Positions 1 through 8,741 of a DNA stretch of 34,509 nt are shown here, one piece after another. The notes beneath the pieces are model-generated. The model did not search any database and was not told the DNA's origin. It worked only from the letters and a program-made list of their open reading frames with translations. Each line of letters begins with the position of its first letter. Within the stretch, counting starts at the first letter, position 1. Location: the NCBI GenBank assembly GCA_944323725.1, contig CALUTP010000012.1:1-34509 (forward strand), read 5' to 3'. A program made the position numbers and the translations under genes. The DNA comes from Candidatus Gastranaerophilales bacterium (GTDB taxonomy: Bacteria > Cyanobacteriota > Vampirovibrionia > Gastranaerophilales > Gastranaerophilaceae).

Positions 1-74
1 AAAATTCGCTAAAAATCGAACCGAGTAAATTCTCTTAAATCGGCGAAGGCCTGCACAGTGCGGTGAATTTGGTA
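1..74. other. Left edge, nothing recognised
   Basis: I see no complete gene here. It lies downstream of the ssrA terminator. The minus strand is open in one frame through the edge, but there is no start or recognisable motif. ssrA 3' flanks are common integration sites, yet no copy of the ssrA 3' end is repeated in these bases. Confidence 0.3.
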
Positions 75-101
75 TTAAAAAAGAGGCTATCACAAGCCTC
101 T
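75..101 (-). terminator. Rho-independent terminator of ssrA
   Basis: On the minus strand AGAGGCT, a 6-nt loop and AGCCTCT form a 7-bp stem that is followed directly by a run of T. It begins about 10 nt after the CCA end of tmRNA, so it ends the ssrA transcript. Confidence 0.85.
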
Positions 102-110
102 GAATTTTAA

Positions 111-507
111 TGGTGGAGACGAGGGGAATCGAACCCCTGTCCAAAATGGATAAAGACAAACTTCTACGAGTGTAGATTTTCATTTTCTCGACTAATTCAG
201 GAAAAAATCACTACCCTATAAATTAGTCCTAGGTTTTATTTAAGGGAAACTCTAAACCCCTAATGGTTATCTTGATACGCCTACCATTATCAACGTACTG
301 CGTCTTGCATAATGGACCCATATCACCGGCAAGCTGGGCAATATGAGTAGCTAATGACCGACTAAGCAGCTAAAGCATATGCTCTAGAGAAGTCAGCTTT
401 AATTACGTTGTTAGCATTTAATTTAGTTTGCTCGTTGATAACCGAGAACAGCGCTCGGACTCGCAGTCTGCATTCACCGAACATCCTGTCTAATCCAAAA
501 CGTCCCC
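111..507 (-). ncRNA. ssrA: tmRNA (ssrA), one-piece
   Basis: Transfer-messenger RNA rescues stalled ribosomes and adds a degradation tag. The 5' end GGGGACG pairs with the 3' CGTCTCC to give a 7-bp acceptor stem with a G-U at the third pair, the alanine identity element, followed by A and an encoded CCA. The T arm GGTTCGATTCC is intact near 120-140. The tag reading frame (complement of 362-415) encodes ANNVIKADFSRAYALAA and then TAG. The ANN start resembles cyanobacterial tags and the ALAA end is the usual protease signal. The molecule is about 397 nt, in the normal range, and is not a permuted two-piece form. A promoter lies about 30 nt upstream and a terminator follows. Confidence 0.97.
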
Positions 508-536
508 ATATTCTTATTTCAAAGTCCCGTTACTCC

Positions 537-564
537 ATTATAAAACATTTTATTGAAATATCAA
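537..564 (-). promoter_or_regulatory. Sigma70-type promoter of ssrA
   Basis: TTGATA and TATAAT are separated by 16 nt on the minus strand. The predicted start lies about 25 nt before the mature 5' end, which fits a precursor trimmed by RNase P. Confidence 0.75.
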
Positions 565-655
565 CCCTGAATTTTTTGGGATTTCATTTTAATTTAATAT
601 ATAAAAATTTATTCTTTTCAAAATTATGAATATTTTCATATATAATAACTTGATT

Positions 656-3600
656 TTAGTTATTTATAAGCAATCGATCCAGACAAGCTTTTGACGAATA
701 CTTCCATTCACGATAAGTTACTCTATTAACTTTAAAACCGGAACGCTCGATTATTGACTGCTTTTTCATATTCGAAATAGTCAAGCGCTCATTATCCTCG
801 ACACCATCGACTTCAATTACAAATTTATCATCGACTAATAAATCGGCACTTAATCCAGCTATATCAACACCAGCTCGAACTTTATGACCGAGTTCTCGAA
901 TACTTTGGGCAATTTCCCTTTCTAGTTTATTTTTGTAAATATTTTCATCAATATCTGGATTATTTAAAGCCTGTTGCTTATTTTGATATTCTTCAATATA
1001 TGCCATATAATCTCTAAATAGACCTTCCTGAAGTTCCTTAGGATCCCTTGATACAAAATTTATAACTTTATATCTTGCTCGAGTAATAGCTACATTAAAC
1101 AAATTAGGCTTTTGTAAAAATGTAAGACTTTGAGGAAAACTATTAGGTGCAAATGCCCAAGACATAAGAATAATATCACGTTCATCACCTTGAAATGTAT
1201 GCGCAGTACCTATTTCTATTTGATGTTTCCTCACCATATGATCTGAAAGCACCTTTGAAACAGACACTTTTAACTGTTCTACCTGAGCTCTGAAAGGTGA
1301 AATTATACCAATAGAAACTGGATTATCCGGATTTTTACGTTCATCTTCTACGACAATATCATATAATCTTTTAACAAGAGCTTCTATTTCAGGCAAATTA
1401 CGGGTTGCATCAAAATCAACTCTTCCATCAGGAACCATAACCGTTTCAAGAACTTTACCATCACCTACATCTTTTTTCATCACACGCATTCTTCCTCCAT
1501 AGAATTCTCTGTTAGAAAATTCAATAATAGGTGGAAGACTTCTAAAATGTTCATCAAGCATTACAGAATTCATTGAATAATAATCAGCTAAATCAAACAT
1601 GGAATTTGTTCTAAAACGCCACATTAATTGATATTTATCAGGTATTCCGTACTGACTTAAAAAAGATTGCTCTTTAGCTTTTTCCAAGAAAGAAAGATGA
1701 GGTAACTGCTTATCATCACCTACGATTACAGCTTTCTTAGCTCTGAATAGTATCGGAAAACAACTTGCAATATCACATTGAGAAGCTTCATCAATTATTG
1801 CCACATCAAACATTCCAGGTTTAAGTGGTAATGAACCTGAAATTGCATACGTTGTAACACACCAGCATGGAAAGGCTTCCAATAATGGTTTAAAATCTTC
1901 ATTTTCAAGGATTCTATTTTGCAAATTCTTTTTACGTTCAACAAGTGATTTTGCATGGACAATAAGTCTTTGGCGTTTAATTTGATCACGCAAAAGTCCT
2001 TTTAAAGATTCTCTTCTTCTGCCTTTTAAAATATTTATTGCTAGAGGTTTTTGTTTTTTCTTCATTTGACGAATTTGTTCAGAAAGAACATGTAAATTTC
2101 CAGTCTTTTGAATATCAGATTCAATTTTTCTCAAACGCCAGATTAAATTTGCAACACCTAGTTCAGATTTTAAAATTCCAAGATTTTCATAATCAACTTC
2201 AAAATTTTTTAACTTAAGAATTTTTTTAAGCTGGCTGACACTTCCATAGTTAGCAATATTTGCAAAGAAGCCTGTTTTTTCCATATTATTTTCCAGTGTA
2301 TTAATTATATTTGAAATTGCATCTATTTCAGATTTTTTAAGTGTTGTTTTTATAAACTGAGCATTTCCAATTGCTTGTTCTTGCTGTTCAACATCAATAG
2401 ATAAATTATGCCAATCATTTTCCAATTTAATAATCTGTTCACACTTATTTTCCATCTGCTTAAGTAAATCAAGATGCTGTCTCATATCATCTACACCAGC
2501 AAATAAACTATCTTCAAAATCACTATCTATATCAATCTTGCCAGAAAGAAGATCCTGAAGCTGATAACTAAGCTGTTTTTGATAATTTAAACGTCCTGCA
2601 CGAAGAGCTAAAAATGGCGCTCCTAAATCATTTAACCTATCAGCTACCACATCAACTGCTTTATCCATACGTGACGCAACAAGAACTGTTTTTCCATTAG
2701 CTATTAAGTGAGCAACAAGATTTACAATTGTCTGAGATTTACCAGTTCCTGGAGGGCCTTGAACTGCAATAAATTTATTATTATCAATATTTTTTATAAC
2801 ACGCTCCTGTGAATCACTTAATGACAGAGGGGTAATAGGATAAAAATCTGAAATAGTTTTCATATCCTTAATTGGAACTGATTTTTCTTTTGAAAGATTA
2901 AATTCTTCATTAATAATATTCAAAGCTGTCTCACGATAAGTACCACTCGGTCTTTCTGCAATTTGAGTAAGCTCATGAAGTACTCCTGCAGTAACAGAAG
3001 GTCTTTTTGTAAGAATTATTGCACTTTGCGTTGTTAAATTTATTTTTTCTAATTTTTTTACCTGTTTTTGCTTATGTTCTTCTTCTTCAATAATTTCATC
3101 TACATTATCAGCATTAATTTTTTCTTCATAGAATTCTTTTGCTAAATCTTTTGAAATATTATCTTCATCAACATTATTCTTACTATCAAGAGTAATATCA
3201 ATTTCTGGGATAATAGACTTCAAAGTAGTTAAAAATATCTCAAGACTTTCATGCGTAATTGGAATAGAAGGAACAACCTCTAATAATCCCTCAAGAAGCT
3301 GCTCAACTTCATCGTCATCATCACTTTTTTTCATCAAAGCCGTCAAAGCACCTGTATTAAGAGAAAGCACTTCATCCTGAGGAATACAATTAATATTAAC
3401 TCCATTCCTTTCAAGACGACAAGGAAGATATAAAAGCGGAGTTAAAAATTCATTTTGTTTGCGTGTCTTTGAACTTTTACCTACAAGAAATAAATATCCA
3501 TAAATAAGATATTTATCTTTTTGACTCATCTCTGATTGAATCATAAGCTCAGTAAGCTTACTATCACTTCCATCTAGTCTTAGATATTCTTCATTATTAG

Positions 3601-3778
3601 TTAAAAGTTCCTCTTCCCCTTTTAGAAAAATCCATTTATTATCTTTATCCCCCTTAAGATTTCTAAAAGTAGAACTTTTTACCTCTTCACGTACACAATC
3701 ATGAAGATATTGACTTAATTTCTTAATAAAACTATTGTTAAATGCTGAATTAATCGCTTTTGTTGCTTCCTGTAACAT
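656..3778 (-). CDS. SF1 DNA/RNA helicase with C-terminal PD-(D/E)XK/DUF559-like nuclease domain
   Basis: A 1040-aa superfamily 1 helicase of the Dna2/Upf1 (UvrD-like AAA) type. Walker A GPPGTGKS is at residues 341-348, Walker B with DEAS near 663-666, then GDDKQLPHL, the motif V-like TAHTFQGDERD and the motif VI-like NVAITRAR. An acidic and helical insertion occupies roughly 200-260. The last ~95 residues contain ADLL and FVIEVDG in a pattern like Vsr/DUF559 nucleases, so the protein may both unwind and cut nucleic acid. It starts at an ATG preceded by AAAAGGAAT. It stands alone, beside ssrA and divergent from cca. Proteins of this architecture occur in defence islands, but its role here is not shown. 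Helicase assignment is firm; nuclease activity is inferred from sequence pattern only. Confidence 0.85.
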   Translation of the reverse strand: MLQEATKAINSAFNNSFIKKLSQYLHDCVREEVKSSTFRNLKGDKDNKWIFLKGEEELLTNNEEYLRLDGSDSKLTELMIQSEMSQKDKYLIYGYLFLVGKSSKTRKQNEFLTPLLYLPCRLERNGVNINCIPQDEVLSLNTGALTALMKKSDDDDEVEQLLEGLLEVVPSIPITHESLEIFLTTLKSIIPEIDITLDSKNNVDEDNISKDLAKEFYEEKINADNVDEIIEEEEHKQKQVKKLEKINLTTQSAIILTKRPSVTAGVLHELTQIAERPSGTYRETALNIINEEFNLSKEKSVPIKDMKTISDFYPITPLSLSDSQERVIKNIDNNKFIAVQGPPGTGKSQTIVNLVAHLIANGKTVLVASRMDKAVDVVADRLNDLGAPFLALRAGRLNYQKQLSYQLQDLLSGKIDIDSDFEDSLFAGVDDMRQHLDLLKQMENKCEQIIKLENDWHNLSIDVEQQEQAIGNAQFIKTTLKKSEIDAISNIINTLENNMEKTGFFANIANYGSVSQLKKILKLKNFEVDYENLGILKSELGVANLIWRLRKIESDIQKTGNLHVLSEQIRQMKKKQKPLAINILKGRRRESLKGLLRDQIKRQRLIVHAKSLVERKKNLQNRILENEDFKPLLEAFPCWCVTTYAISGSLPLKPGMFDVAIIDEASQCDIASCFPILFRAKKAVIVGDDKQLPHLSFLEKAKEQSFLSQYGIPDKYQLMWRFRTNSMFDLADYYSMNSVMLDEHFRSLPPIIEFSNREFYGGRMRVMKKDVGDGKVLETVMVPDGRVDFDATRNLPEIEALVKRLYDIVVEDERKNPDNPVSIGIISPFRAQVEQLKVSVSKVLSDHMVRKHQIEIGTAHTFQGDERDIILMSWAFAPNSFPQSLTFLQKPNLFNVAITRARYKVINFVSRDPKELQEGLFRDYMAYIEEYQNKQQALNNPDIDENIYKNKLEREIAQSIRELGHKVRAGVDIAGLSADLLVDDKFVIEVDGVEDNERLTISNMKKQSIIERSGFKVNRVTYREWKYSSKACLDRLLINN

Positions 3779-3807
3779 GATATATTCCTTTTTATTCCAT
3801 TTTAAGC

Positions 3808-3813
3808 TAAAAT
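3808..3813 (+). promoter_or_regulatory. -10 box of cca, leaderless layout
   Basis: TAAAAT ends 7 nt before the cca ATG, and no Shine-Dalgarno can fit between them. The -35 region is weak. A start at or next to the A of ATG is predicted. Confidence 0.4.
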
Positions 3814-3820
3814 AGGCAAT

Positions 3821-4912
3821 ATGGACATCATTAAAATAAATGATACTTCAAATAAATTATACTACATAGGCGGTGTCGTTAGAGACGAAATTCTAGGCAT
3901 AAAAAGTTTCGACATTGATTTGACCTACGCAGGCAACGCTATTGAATATGCCAAAACTCTTGAAAATGCAGAAATTCTTCAAATTAATGAGCCATTTGGT
4001 ACAGTAAGAATAAAAATTAATGGGAAAGAAATTGATATAGCCTCTACTAGAAAAGAAACTTATGAAAAAAAAGGACATTTGCCACAAGTAAGTGAAATTG
4101 GCTGTTCATTAAAAGATGACGTGCTCCGTAGAGATTTTACAATTAATACCCTTGCTAAATCTGTAAATACTGGAGAAATAATAGACTATACCGGAGGATT
4201 AGAGGATATTAGAAATAAAAAATTGAAAGTTTTACACAATAACAGTTTTATTGATGATCCAACAAGAATTTTAAGAGGTTTAAAATTTTCTACCCGCTTT
4301 AACTTTGAACTTGATGAGCATACAAAAATACTTCAGGAACAATATCTTGAAAATATAAACTATGATATGTGCTATAAAAGAATCAAAAAAGAATTAATTG
4401 AAACCTTTAATCTAAATTCTCAAAAAGCATTTGAAAAATTTATCAAAGAAAAAATTTACAAATTAATAACAACAAATAATATTCAAATACCAAAAATAAA
4501 TATAGAACAATTAATCAAAAAATACAAAATAGATGATCCTTGGATTATCTATATAGGGGTACTAAAAGATTTATCAAGACTACCTTTGACAAAATCTGAA
4601 CAAAAAATCCTATCTGATCTCAATAATATTAAAAATCCTAAAACAGACTTTGAAATTTACAAAGCATTTGAAAACGTATCAATAAAAACTGTTATTTTAT
4701 ACGCAATTTTAAAAGATTATGATAAAGCTGTCAGATACTTAGACTTTTTGCAAAATATAAAGCTTACAATTACTGGGAAAGATTTACAAAATGCCGGACT
4801 TATGCCATCTCCAAAATATAAAGAAATATTTGACACAATTCTCAAGCAAAAAATTGCCACACCCAATATTACTAAAGAAGACGAATTAAATATGGCAAAA
4901 TCTTTATTTTGA
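3821..4912 (+). CDS. cca: tRNA nucleotidyltransferase / poly(A) polymerase family
   Basis: A class II nucleotidyltransferase that builds or repairs the CCA end of tRNA (or adds poly(A)). The signature YYIGGVVRDEILG sits at residues 15-27 and the catalytic DIDLT follows, then RRDFTINTLA, and DDPTRILRGLKFSTRF for RNA binding. At 363 aa it lacks the HD phosphohydrolase domain of the E. coli enzyme. CCA-adding and poly(A) polymerase activity cannot be told apart here by eye. No Shine-Dalgarno precedes the ATG, and a TAAAAT box ends 7 nt upstream, so the mRNA may be leaderless. Its 3' end overlaps the converging small HTH gene by 9 bp. Confidence 0.9.
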   Translation: MDIIKINDTSNKLYYIGGVVRDEILGIKSFDIDLTYAGNAIEYAKTLENAEILQINEPFGTVRIKINGKEIDIASTRKETYEKKGHLPQVSEIGCSLKDDVLRRDFTINTLAKSVNTGEIIDYTGGLEDIRNKKLKVLHNNSFIDDPTRILRGLKFSTRFNFELDEHTKILQEQYLENINYDMCYKRIKKELIETFNLNSQKAFEKFIKEKIYKLITTNNIQIPKINIEQLIKKYKIDDPWIIYIGVLKDLSRLPLTKSEQKILSDLNNIKNPKTDFEIYKAFENVSIKTVILYAILKDYDKAVRYLDFLQNIKLTITGKDLQNAGLMPSPKYKEIFDTILKQKIATPNITKEDELNMAKSLF

Positions 4913-5128
4913 TTTGTTTTTAGGTATAAATTCCAAATCATACCCGAGAATTTCAGCAATAATATAAGCTTCCTCAAGCCTTAATGAGTTAATTTTTAGT
5001 TTACTTGATAAACTGGCAAGAGTATATTTCTTGCCAGTTTTGTCTGTCATAATTTCAGCAAGCTTTGTAAGTGTTAACCCATTTAAAGACAAAAGTGAAT
5101 GTATTATTCTTCTAACATTTTTATCCAT
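4904..5128 (-). CDS. Small XRE-like helix-turn-helix protein
   Basis: A 74-aa protein consisting of one helix-turn-helix fold: the LNGLTLTKLAEIM and ASLSSKLK segments match the pattern of lambda-repressor-like domains, followed by EEAYIIAEILGYDLEFIP. It probably binds DNA, but no target can be named. I chose the ATG at 5128 (a TTG lies immediately upstream). TATAAT ends 7 nt before it and there is no ribosome binding site, which suggests a leaderless mRNA. It converges on and overlaps cca by 9 bp. Confidence 0.75.
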   Translation of the reverse strand: MDKNVRRIIHSLLSLNGLTLTKLAEIMTDKTGKKYTLASLSSKLKINSLRLEEAYIIAEILGYDLEFIPKNKSK

Positions 5129-5135
5129 CAATAAA

Positions 5136-5141
5136 ATTATA
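5136..5141 (-). promoter_or_regulatory. -10 box of the small HTH gene
   Basis: A perfect TATAAT on the minus strand, 7 nt from the ATG at 5128. A TTAGAC lies 16 nt further upstream. It overlaps the opposite-facing promoter at 5148-5176, so the two may compete for polymerase. Confidence 0.5.
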
Positions 5142-5147
5142 ATTAAT

Positions 5148-5176
5148 TTGACAAAAAGTCTAAAATATATTATATT
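5148..5176 (+). promoter_or_regulatory. Strong sigma70-type promoter for a candidate small RNA
   Basis: TTGACA, 17 nt, TATATT. No coding region follows on this strand; the next signal is the terminator at 5274-5308. Confidence 0.7.
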
Positions 5177-5182
5177 TATTGT

Positions 5183-5308
5183 GAAATATCATTAATTGTA
5201 ATGATATTTTATTAATACAATTACGGATATTTTATTTGTCTTACAACTTGAAAATAAGTTTACAAACAGACAAAAAGCCGTTCATAATAAAGAACGGCTT
5301 TATTTTTA
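5183..5308 (+). ncRNA. Candidate intergenic small RNA (~126 nt)
   Basis: A promoter 7 nt upstream and a terminator at the end frame a stretch with no protein start. At the predicted 5' end an 11-bp perfect hairpin (5184-5194 with 5199-5209) has a 4-nt loop. A middle element pairs TTTGTCT with AGACAAA around an inner AACTT/AAGTT stem. The third hairpin is the terminator. I do not recognise the family. The terminator may also serve fabF on the other strand, so shared use is possible. Confidence 0.5.
5274..5308. terminator. Bidirectional rho-independent terminator
   Basis: A 10-bp stem (AAAGCCGTTC with GAACGGCTTT) and an 8-nt loop, with T runs leaving in both directions. On the minus strand it ends the fatty-acid operon 20 nt after fabF; on the plus strand it ends the candidate small RNA. 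Confidence 0.85.
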
Positions 5309-5327
5309 TCTATACATATACAAAATA

Positions 5328-6581
5328 CTACACAACTTCTTTAAGAACAATGGTAGCATTTTGACCACCAAATCCGAAAGAATTTGATAAAGCAGCATGC
5401 ACCTCAGCTTTTCTAGCCTTATGAGGAACATAATCTAAATCAGCAACTTTTTCATCTTGATTATCAAGATTAATAGTTGGTGGTACTAGGTTTTCATTAA
5501 TTGCCTTAACACAAGTGATAGCTTCAACAGCACCAGTAGCACCAAGCAGATGACCATGCATACTCTTAGTTGAGCTTACCATAAGTTTAGGATTCTTTTT
5601 CTTATCGCCAAATACACCTGCGATAGCATGAGACTCAGCGATATCACCTAAACCTGTACTTGTACCATGAGCATTAATATAATCAATATCTTCAGGCTTC
5701 AAACCAGCATCCTCAAGAGCAAACTGCATAGAATGACTTGCGCCTTTACCTTCAGGACAAGGAGCTACAACATCATAAGCATCAGCTGTCTGACCATAAC
5801 CGGCAATTTCAGCATAAATATGAGCACCACGTTTTTTTGCATGTTCATATTCTTCTAATACAAGAACTCCAGCACCCTCTGACATTACAAAGCCATCTCT
5901 GTCAACATCCCAAGGACGGGAAGCTTTTTGAGGATCATCATTGCGTTTTGAAAGTGTTCTAGCACTAGAAAATGCACCAATACCTACATCACAAATAGTA
6001 GCTTCACAACCACCTGCAACCATAATATCTGCATCACCATATTGAATAGCTCTAAAAGCATCTCCTATAGAATGAGTACCTGTTGCGCAAGCTGATACCA
6101 CAACTTTATTAAGTCCTTTAAAACCATATTTCATAGAAATTCTGCCTGATGCCATATTAACAATCATCATCGGAATTGTAAATGGAGAACATTTATTAGG
6201 CCCCTTTTCCAAAATACGAACATGGTTTTCTTCAAAAGTTCTAAAACCACCTGCTGCAGAACTAACAACGACACCTATTTTATAAGGGTCAACATCGTTT
6301 ACTTCTTCTAATTTAGCATCTTTAACAGCTTCTTCAGCAGCAATCATAGCAAACTGAATAAATCTGTCCATTTTTTTTGCTTCTTTTGGGTCAAGATATT
6401 CTTCTGGATTAAAATTCTTAACTTCACCAGAAATCTTAACAACATGTTTGCTAACATCAATTAATTCGGAAGTGCTTATACCGCTTTTTCCTTCAACAAG
6501 ACTGTGCCATAATTTATCAACACCTACACCAAAAGGTGATACTGCACCTAATCCTGTGATTACTACTCTTCTTTTAGTCAT
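5328..6581 (-). CDS. fabF: 3-oxoacyl-ACP synthase II
   Basis: Condenses malonyl-ACP with a growing acyl-ACP in type II fatty acid synthesis. At 417 aa the length is normal. The catalytic triad is visible: Cys165 in SACATGTHS, His305 in NAHGTST and His342 in KSMHGHLLG. It is the last gene of the operon, 116 nt after acpP, the usual partner. The start is an ATG preceded by a purine-rich site (GGTAAAGAG). A hairpin lies in the acpP-fabF gap and a strong terminator follows. Confidence 0.97.
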   Translation of the reverse strand: MTKRRVVITGLGAVSPFGVGVDKLWHSLVEGKSGISTSELIDVSKHVVKISGEVKNFNPEEYLDPKEAKKMDRFIQFAMIAAEEAVKDAKLEEVNDVDPYKIGVVVSSAAGGFRTFEENHVRILEKGPNKCSPFTIPMMIVNMASGRISMKYGFKGLNKVVVSACATGTHSIGDAFRAIQYGDADIMVAGGCEATICDVGIGAFSSARTLSKRNDDPQKASRPWDVDRDGFVMSEGAGVLVLEEYEHAKKRGAHIYAEIAGYGQTADAYDVVAPCPEGKGASHSMQFALEDAGLKPEDIDYINAHGTSTGLGDIAESHAIAGVFGDKKKNPKLMVSSTKSMHGHLLGATGAVEAITCVKAINENLVPPTINLDNQDEKVADLDYVPHKARKAEVHAALSNSFGFGGQNATIVLKEVV

Positions 6582-6611
6582 CTCTTTACCTTTTTATCCT
6601 CTTAAAATTTA

Positions 6612-6644
6612 CGAGGGGAAAAAAGTATTCAATTTTCACCCTCG
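6612..6644 (-). promoter_or_regulatory. Hairpin between acpP and fabF
   Basis: CGAGGG pairs with CCCTCG and the stem is extended by GAAAA/TTTTC pairs with small mismatches. No T run follows on the minus strand, so it is more likely an mRNA processing or stabilising hairpin than a terminator. Confidence 0.45.
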
Positions 6645-6697
6645 CAATTTAAAAATATCCAGCTTTACACTAAGCTCGATTACACAGCTTATTAAAA

Positions 6698-6928
6698 TTA
6701 AGAGTGTGAATCAATGTAGTCAACTGCATCTTTAACTGTTTGAATTTTTTCAGCTTCTTCATCAGGAATTTCACAACCAAATTCTTCTTCAAAAGCCATA
6801 ACCAATTCAACTGTATCTAATGAATCAGCACCCAAATCAGCTGTAAAACTTGCTTCTGGAGTAACTAAAGCTTCATCAACGCTTAATTGATCTACAACAA
6901 CTTTTTTTACTTTTTCAAATGTACTCAT
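6698..6928 (-). CDS. acpP: Acyl carrier protein
   Basis: The 76-aa carrier that holds acyl chains on 4'-phosphopantetheine. The attachment serine is Ser36 in GADSLDTVE, and the protein is acidic and helical as expected. GAGGTAAAG precedes the ATG. It has its own promoter in the 139-nt gap after fabG, in line with the high ACP level that cells need, and is followed by fabF. Confidence 0.98.
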   Translation of the reverse strand: MSTFEKVKKVVVDQLSVDEALVTPEASFTADLGADSLDTVELVMAFEEEFGCEIPDEEAEKIQTVKDAVDYIDSHS

Positions 6929-6978
6929 CTTCTTTACCTCATTTAATTAATTGTATTACTATTTACTTTGTCTTTAAT

Positions 6979-7007
6979 ATTATATCCAGCACATAAAATT
7001 TTTGCAA
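6979..7007 (-). promoter_or_regulatory. Internal promoter upstream of acpP
   Basis: TTGCAA, 17 nt, TATAAT on the minus strand, giving a leader of about 44 nt before acpP. A weak AT-only hairpin at 7027-7043 lies between fabG and this promoter. Confidence 0.7.
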
Positions 7008-7067
7008 GGAATTTACATTAGTGCTTGATTTTTGTTAAAAATCTTAATCTTGAAAAACATGGCTTTA

Positions 7068-7793
7068 TTATATAATCAGTCCGCCATCGACTTCCAAAAC
7101 TTGACCTGTTACATATTGAGCATCAACAGCTAAAAATTTCACAGCTTTTGCAATATCTTCAGGTTCACCAAGACGTTTAAGCGGAATGAAATCTGTGAAT
7201 TTAGAAGTATCTAAATCTTTTGTCATATCAGTATTGATAAATCCCGGAGCAATTGCATTAACTCTAATACCACGAGAGCCTAGTTCTTTTGCCAGAGTTT
7301 TAGTCAAACCTATTAATCCAGCCTTAGCTGCAGAATAATTAGCCTGACCAGCATTTCCTGAAACACCTACTACACTTGACATATTAACAATTGCACCACT
7401 TCTTTGTTTCATCATAACTTTTACAACCGGTTGTGAAACATAAAATGCACTTGAAAGATTTGTATTAATTACAGCATCCCAATTTTCAGCACTCATTCGC
7501 ATAAATAAGCCATCTCTTGTGATACCTGCGTTATTTACCAAAACATCAATTCTTCCAAATTTTGCAAGAACTTCTTCAACACCTTTAGCTGCTGCTTCTT
7601 GATTTGATACATCGAACTTAAAGGCTTCCGCATTTACACCCAATGCTTTTAATTCTTCAACGGTTTTATTCGCAGCTTCAACATTACCTGCATAATTTAC
7701 AGCTATATCATAACCAGCTTTTGCCAGTTCAATTGCACAAGCTTTACCGATTCCGCGAGATGCGCCTGTTACTAATGCTAATTTTTCAGACAT
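7068..7793 (-). CDS. fabG: 3-oxoacyl-ACP reductase
   Basis: NADPH-dependent reductase of the first reductive step in fatty acid elongation, a short-chain dehydrogenase of 241 aa. TGASRGIGKA near the N terminus binds the cofactor, NNAG follows, and the catalytic Ser140, Tyr153 and Lys157 are present (MSS, YSAAK). The C terminus GGLII is typical. It overlaps fabD by 16 bp, and its Shine-Dalgarno (AGAGGAG) lies inside fabD, so translation is probably coupled. Confidence 0.96.
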   Translation of the reverse strand: MSEKLALVTGASRGIGKACAIELAKAGYDIAVNYAGNVEAANKTVEELKALGVNAEAFKFDVSNQEAAAKGVEEVLAKFGRIDVLVNNAGITRDGLFMRMSAENWDAVINTNLSSAFYVSQPVVKVMMKQRSGAIVNMSSVVGVSGNAGQANYSAAKAGLIGLTKTLAKELGSRGIRVNAIAPGFINTDMTKDLDTSKFTDFIPLKRLGEPEDIAKAVKFLAVDAQYVTGQVLEVDGGLII

Positions 7794-8731
7794 AATAACT
7801 CCTCTTTTAAACTCTCAACTGTTGCATCTAATGATGCTTTATCAAATACATTAAATACTTTAGATTCCGGTGCAATTTTTTTATTCAACCCAGCAAGAAC
7901 TTTGCCAGGTCCAATTTCCACGAAAATTTCAACACCATCAGCTACCATTTTTTGAATAGTTTGTGTCCAATGCACTGATGAATAAATTTGTTTTGGCATT
8001 TTAGATCTAAAATCATTTGCTGAAATAGTAGCTTGTGCATCTACATTTGTAATCACAGGAACAGATGCGTCATTTAACTGTAAATTTGAGACAAATGATT
8101 CAAATTCTTTACCAGCAGACTCCATAAATTTTGAATGGAAAGCACCAGATACCGGAAGAGGAACAACTCTTCTTGCACCTTTTGCAATTAATAATTCCCC
8201 AGCTTTTGCAACAGCACTCTCATCGCCTGTAATGACAACCTGAGCAGGAGAATTATAGTTTGCAACATCTACATATCCTACTTCGGATGCCTCTTTTAAA
8301 GCTTCTTTCAAAGCCTCTTCTGAAGCGTTTAATACAGCAGACATTGCACCACCTTTTGTAGCTCCCATTAAATCTGCTCTTTTTTGAATAGCTTTTAGAG
8401 TATTTTCTAATGACATTACACCAGAAGCATACATTGCACAGTATTCACCTAAACTGTGCCCTGCAACATATTCCGGAATTACATCACAGTTATCTCTCAA
8501 AGCTTCTAAGGCAGCTATTGACATTGTAACAATAGAAGGTTGTGTATTCACTGTCTGTTTCAAAGCTTCTTCAGGCCCTTCAAAACACATGGTCGTAATA
8601 CTCTTACCTAAAACTTTATCAGCAGTATCAAAAACCTGTTTTGCACTTTCGCTCATTTCATACAAGTCTTTACCCATGCCTACAGCTTGAGATCCTTGTC
8701 CAGGAAAAAGAAAAGCTATTTTTTTCGTCAT
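7778..8731 (-). CDS. fabD: Malonyl-CoA:ACP transacylase
   Basis: Loads malonyl groups on ACP. PGQGSQ near the N terminus and the nucleophile Ser93 in AGHSLGEYCAM are present; the catalytic His falls in the SGAFHS segment. The length of 317 aa is normal. AAAGGAG precedes the ATG. The gene lies 10 nt after the 66-aa ORF and overlaps fabG by 16 bp. Confidence 0.96.
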   Translation of the reverse strand: MTKKIAFLFPGQGSQAVGMGKDLYEMSESAKQVFDTADKVLGKSITTMCFEGPEEALKQTVNTQPSIVTMSIAALEALRDNCDVIPEYVAGHSLGEYCAMYASGVMSLENTLKAIQKRADLMGATKGGAMSAVLNASEEALKEALKEASEVGYVDVANYNSPAQVVITGDESAVAKAGELLIAKGARRVVPLPVSGAFHSKFMESAGKEFESFVSNLQLNDASVPVITNVDAQATISANDFRSKMPKQIYSSVHWTQTIQKMVADGVEIFVEIGPGKVLAGLNKKIAPESKVFNVFDKASLDATVESLKEELLCLKN

Positions 8732-8741
8732 ATATACTCCT

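Noticed and set aside
408-629. Open reading frame of 73 codons on the plus strand
   Set aside because: It lies mostly over the 5' part of ssrA on the opposite strand and has no ribosome binding site.
5667-5962. Overlapping plus-strand frames inside fabF
   Set aside because: They are mirror frames of a highly conserved gene and have no family features.
7027-7043. GATTTTTGTTAAAAATC hairpin after fabG as a terminator
   Set aside because: The stem is almost only A-T pairs and no proper T run follows, so it is unlikely to stop transcription well.
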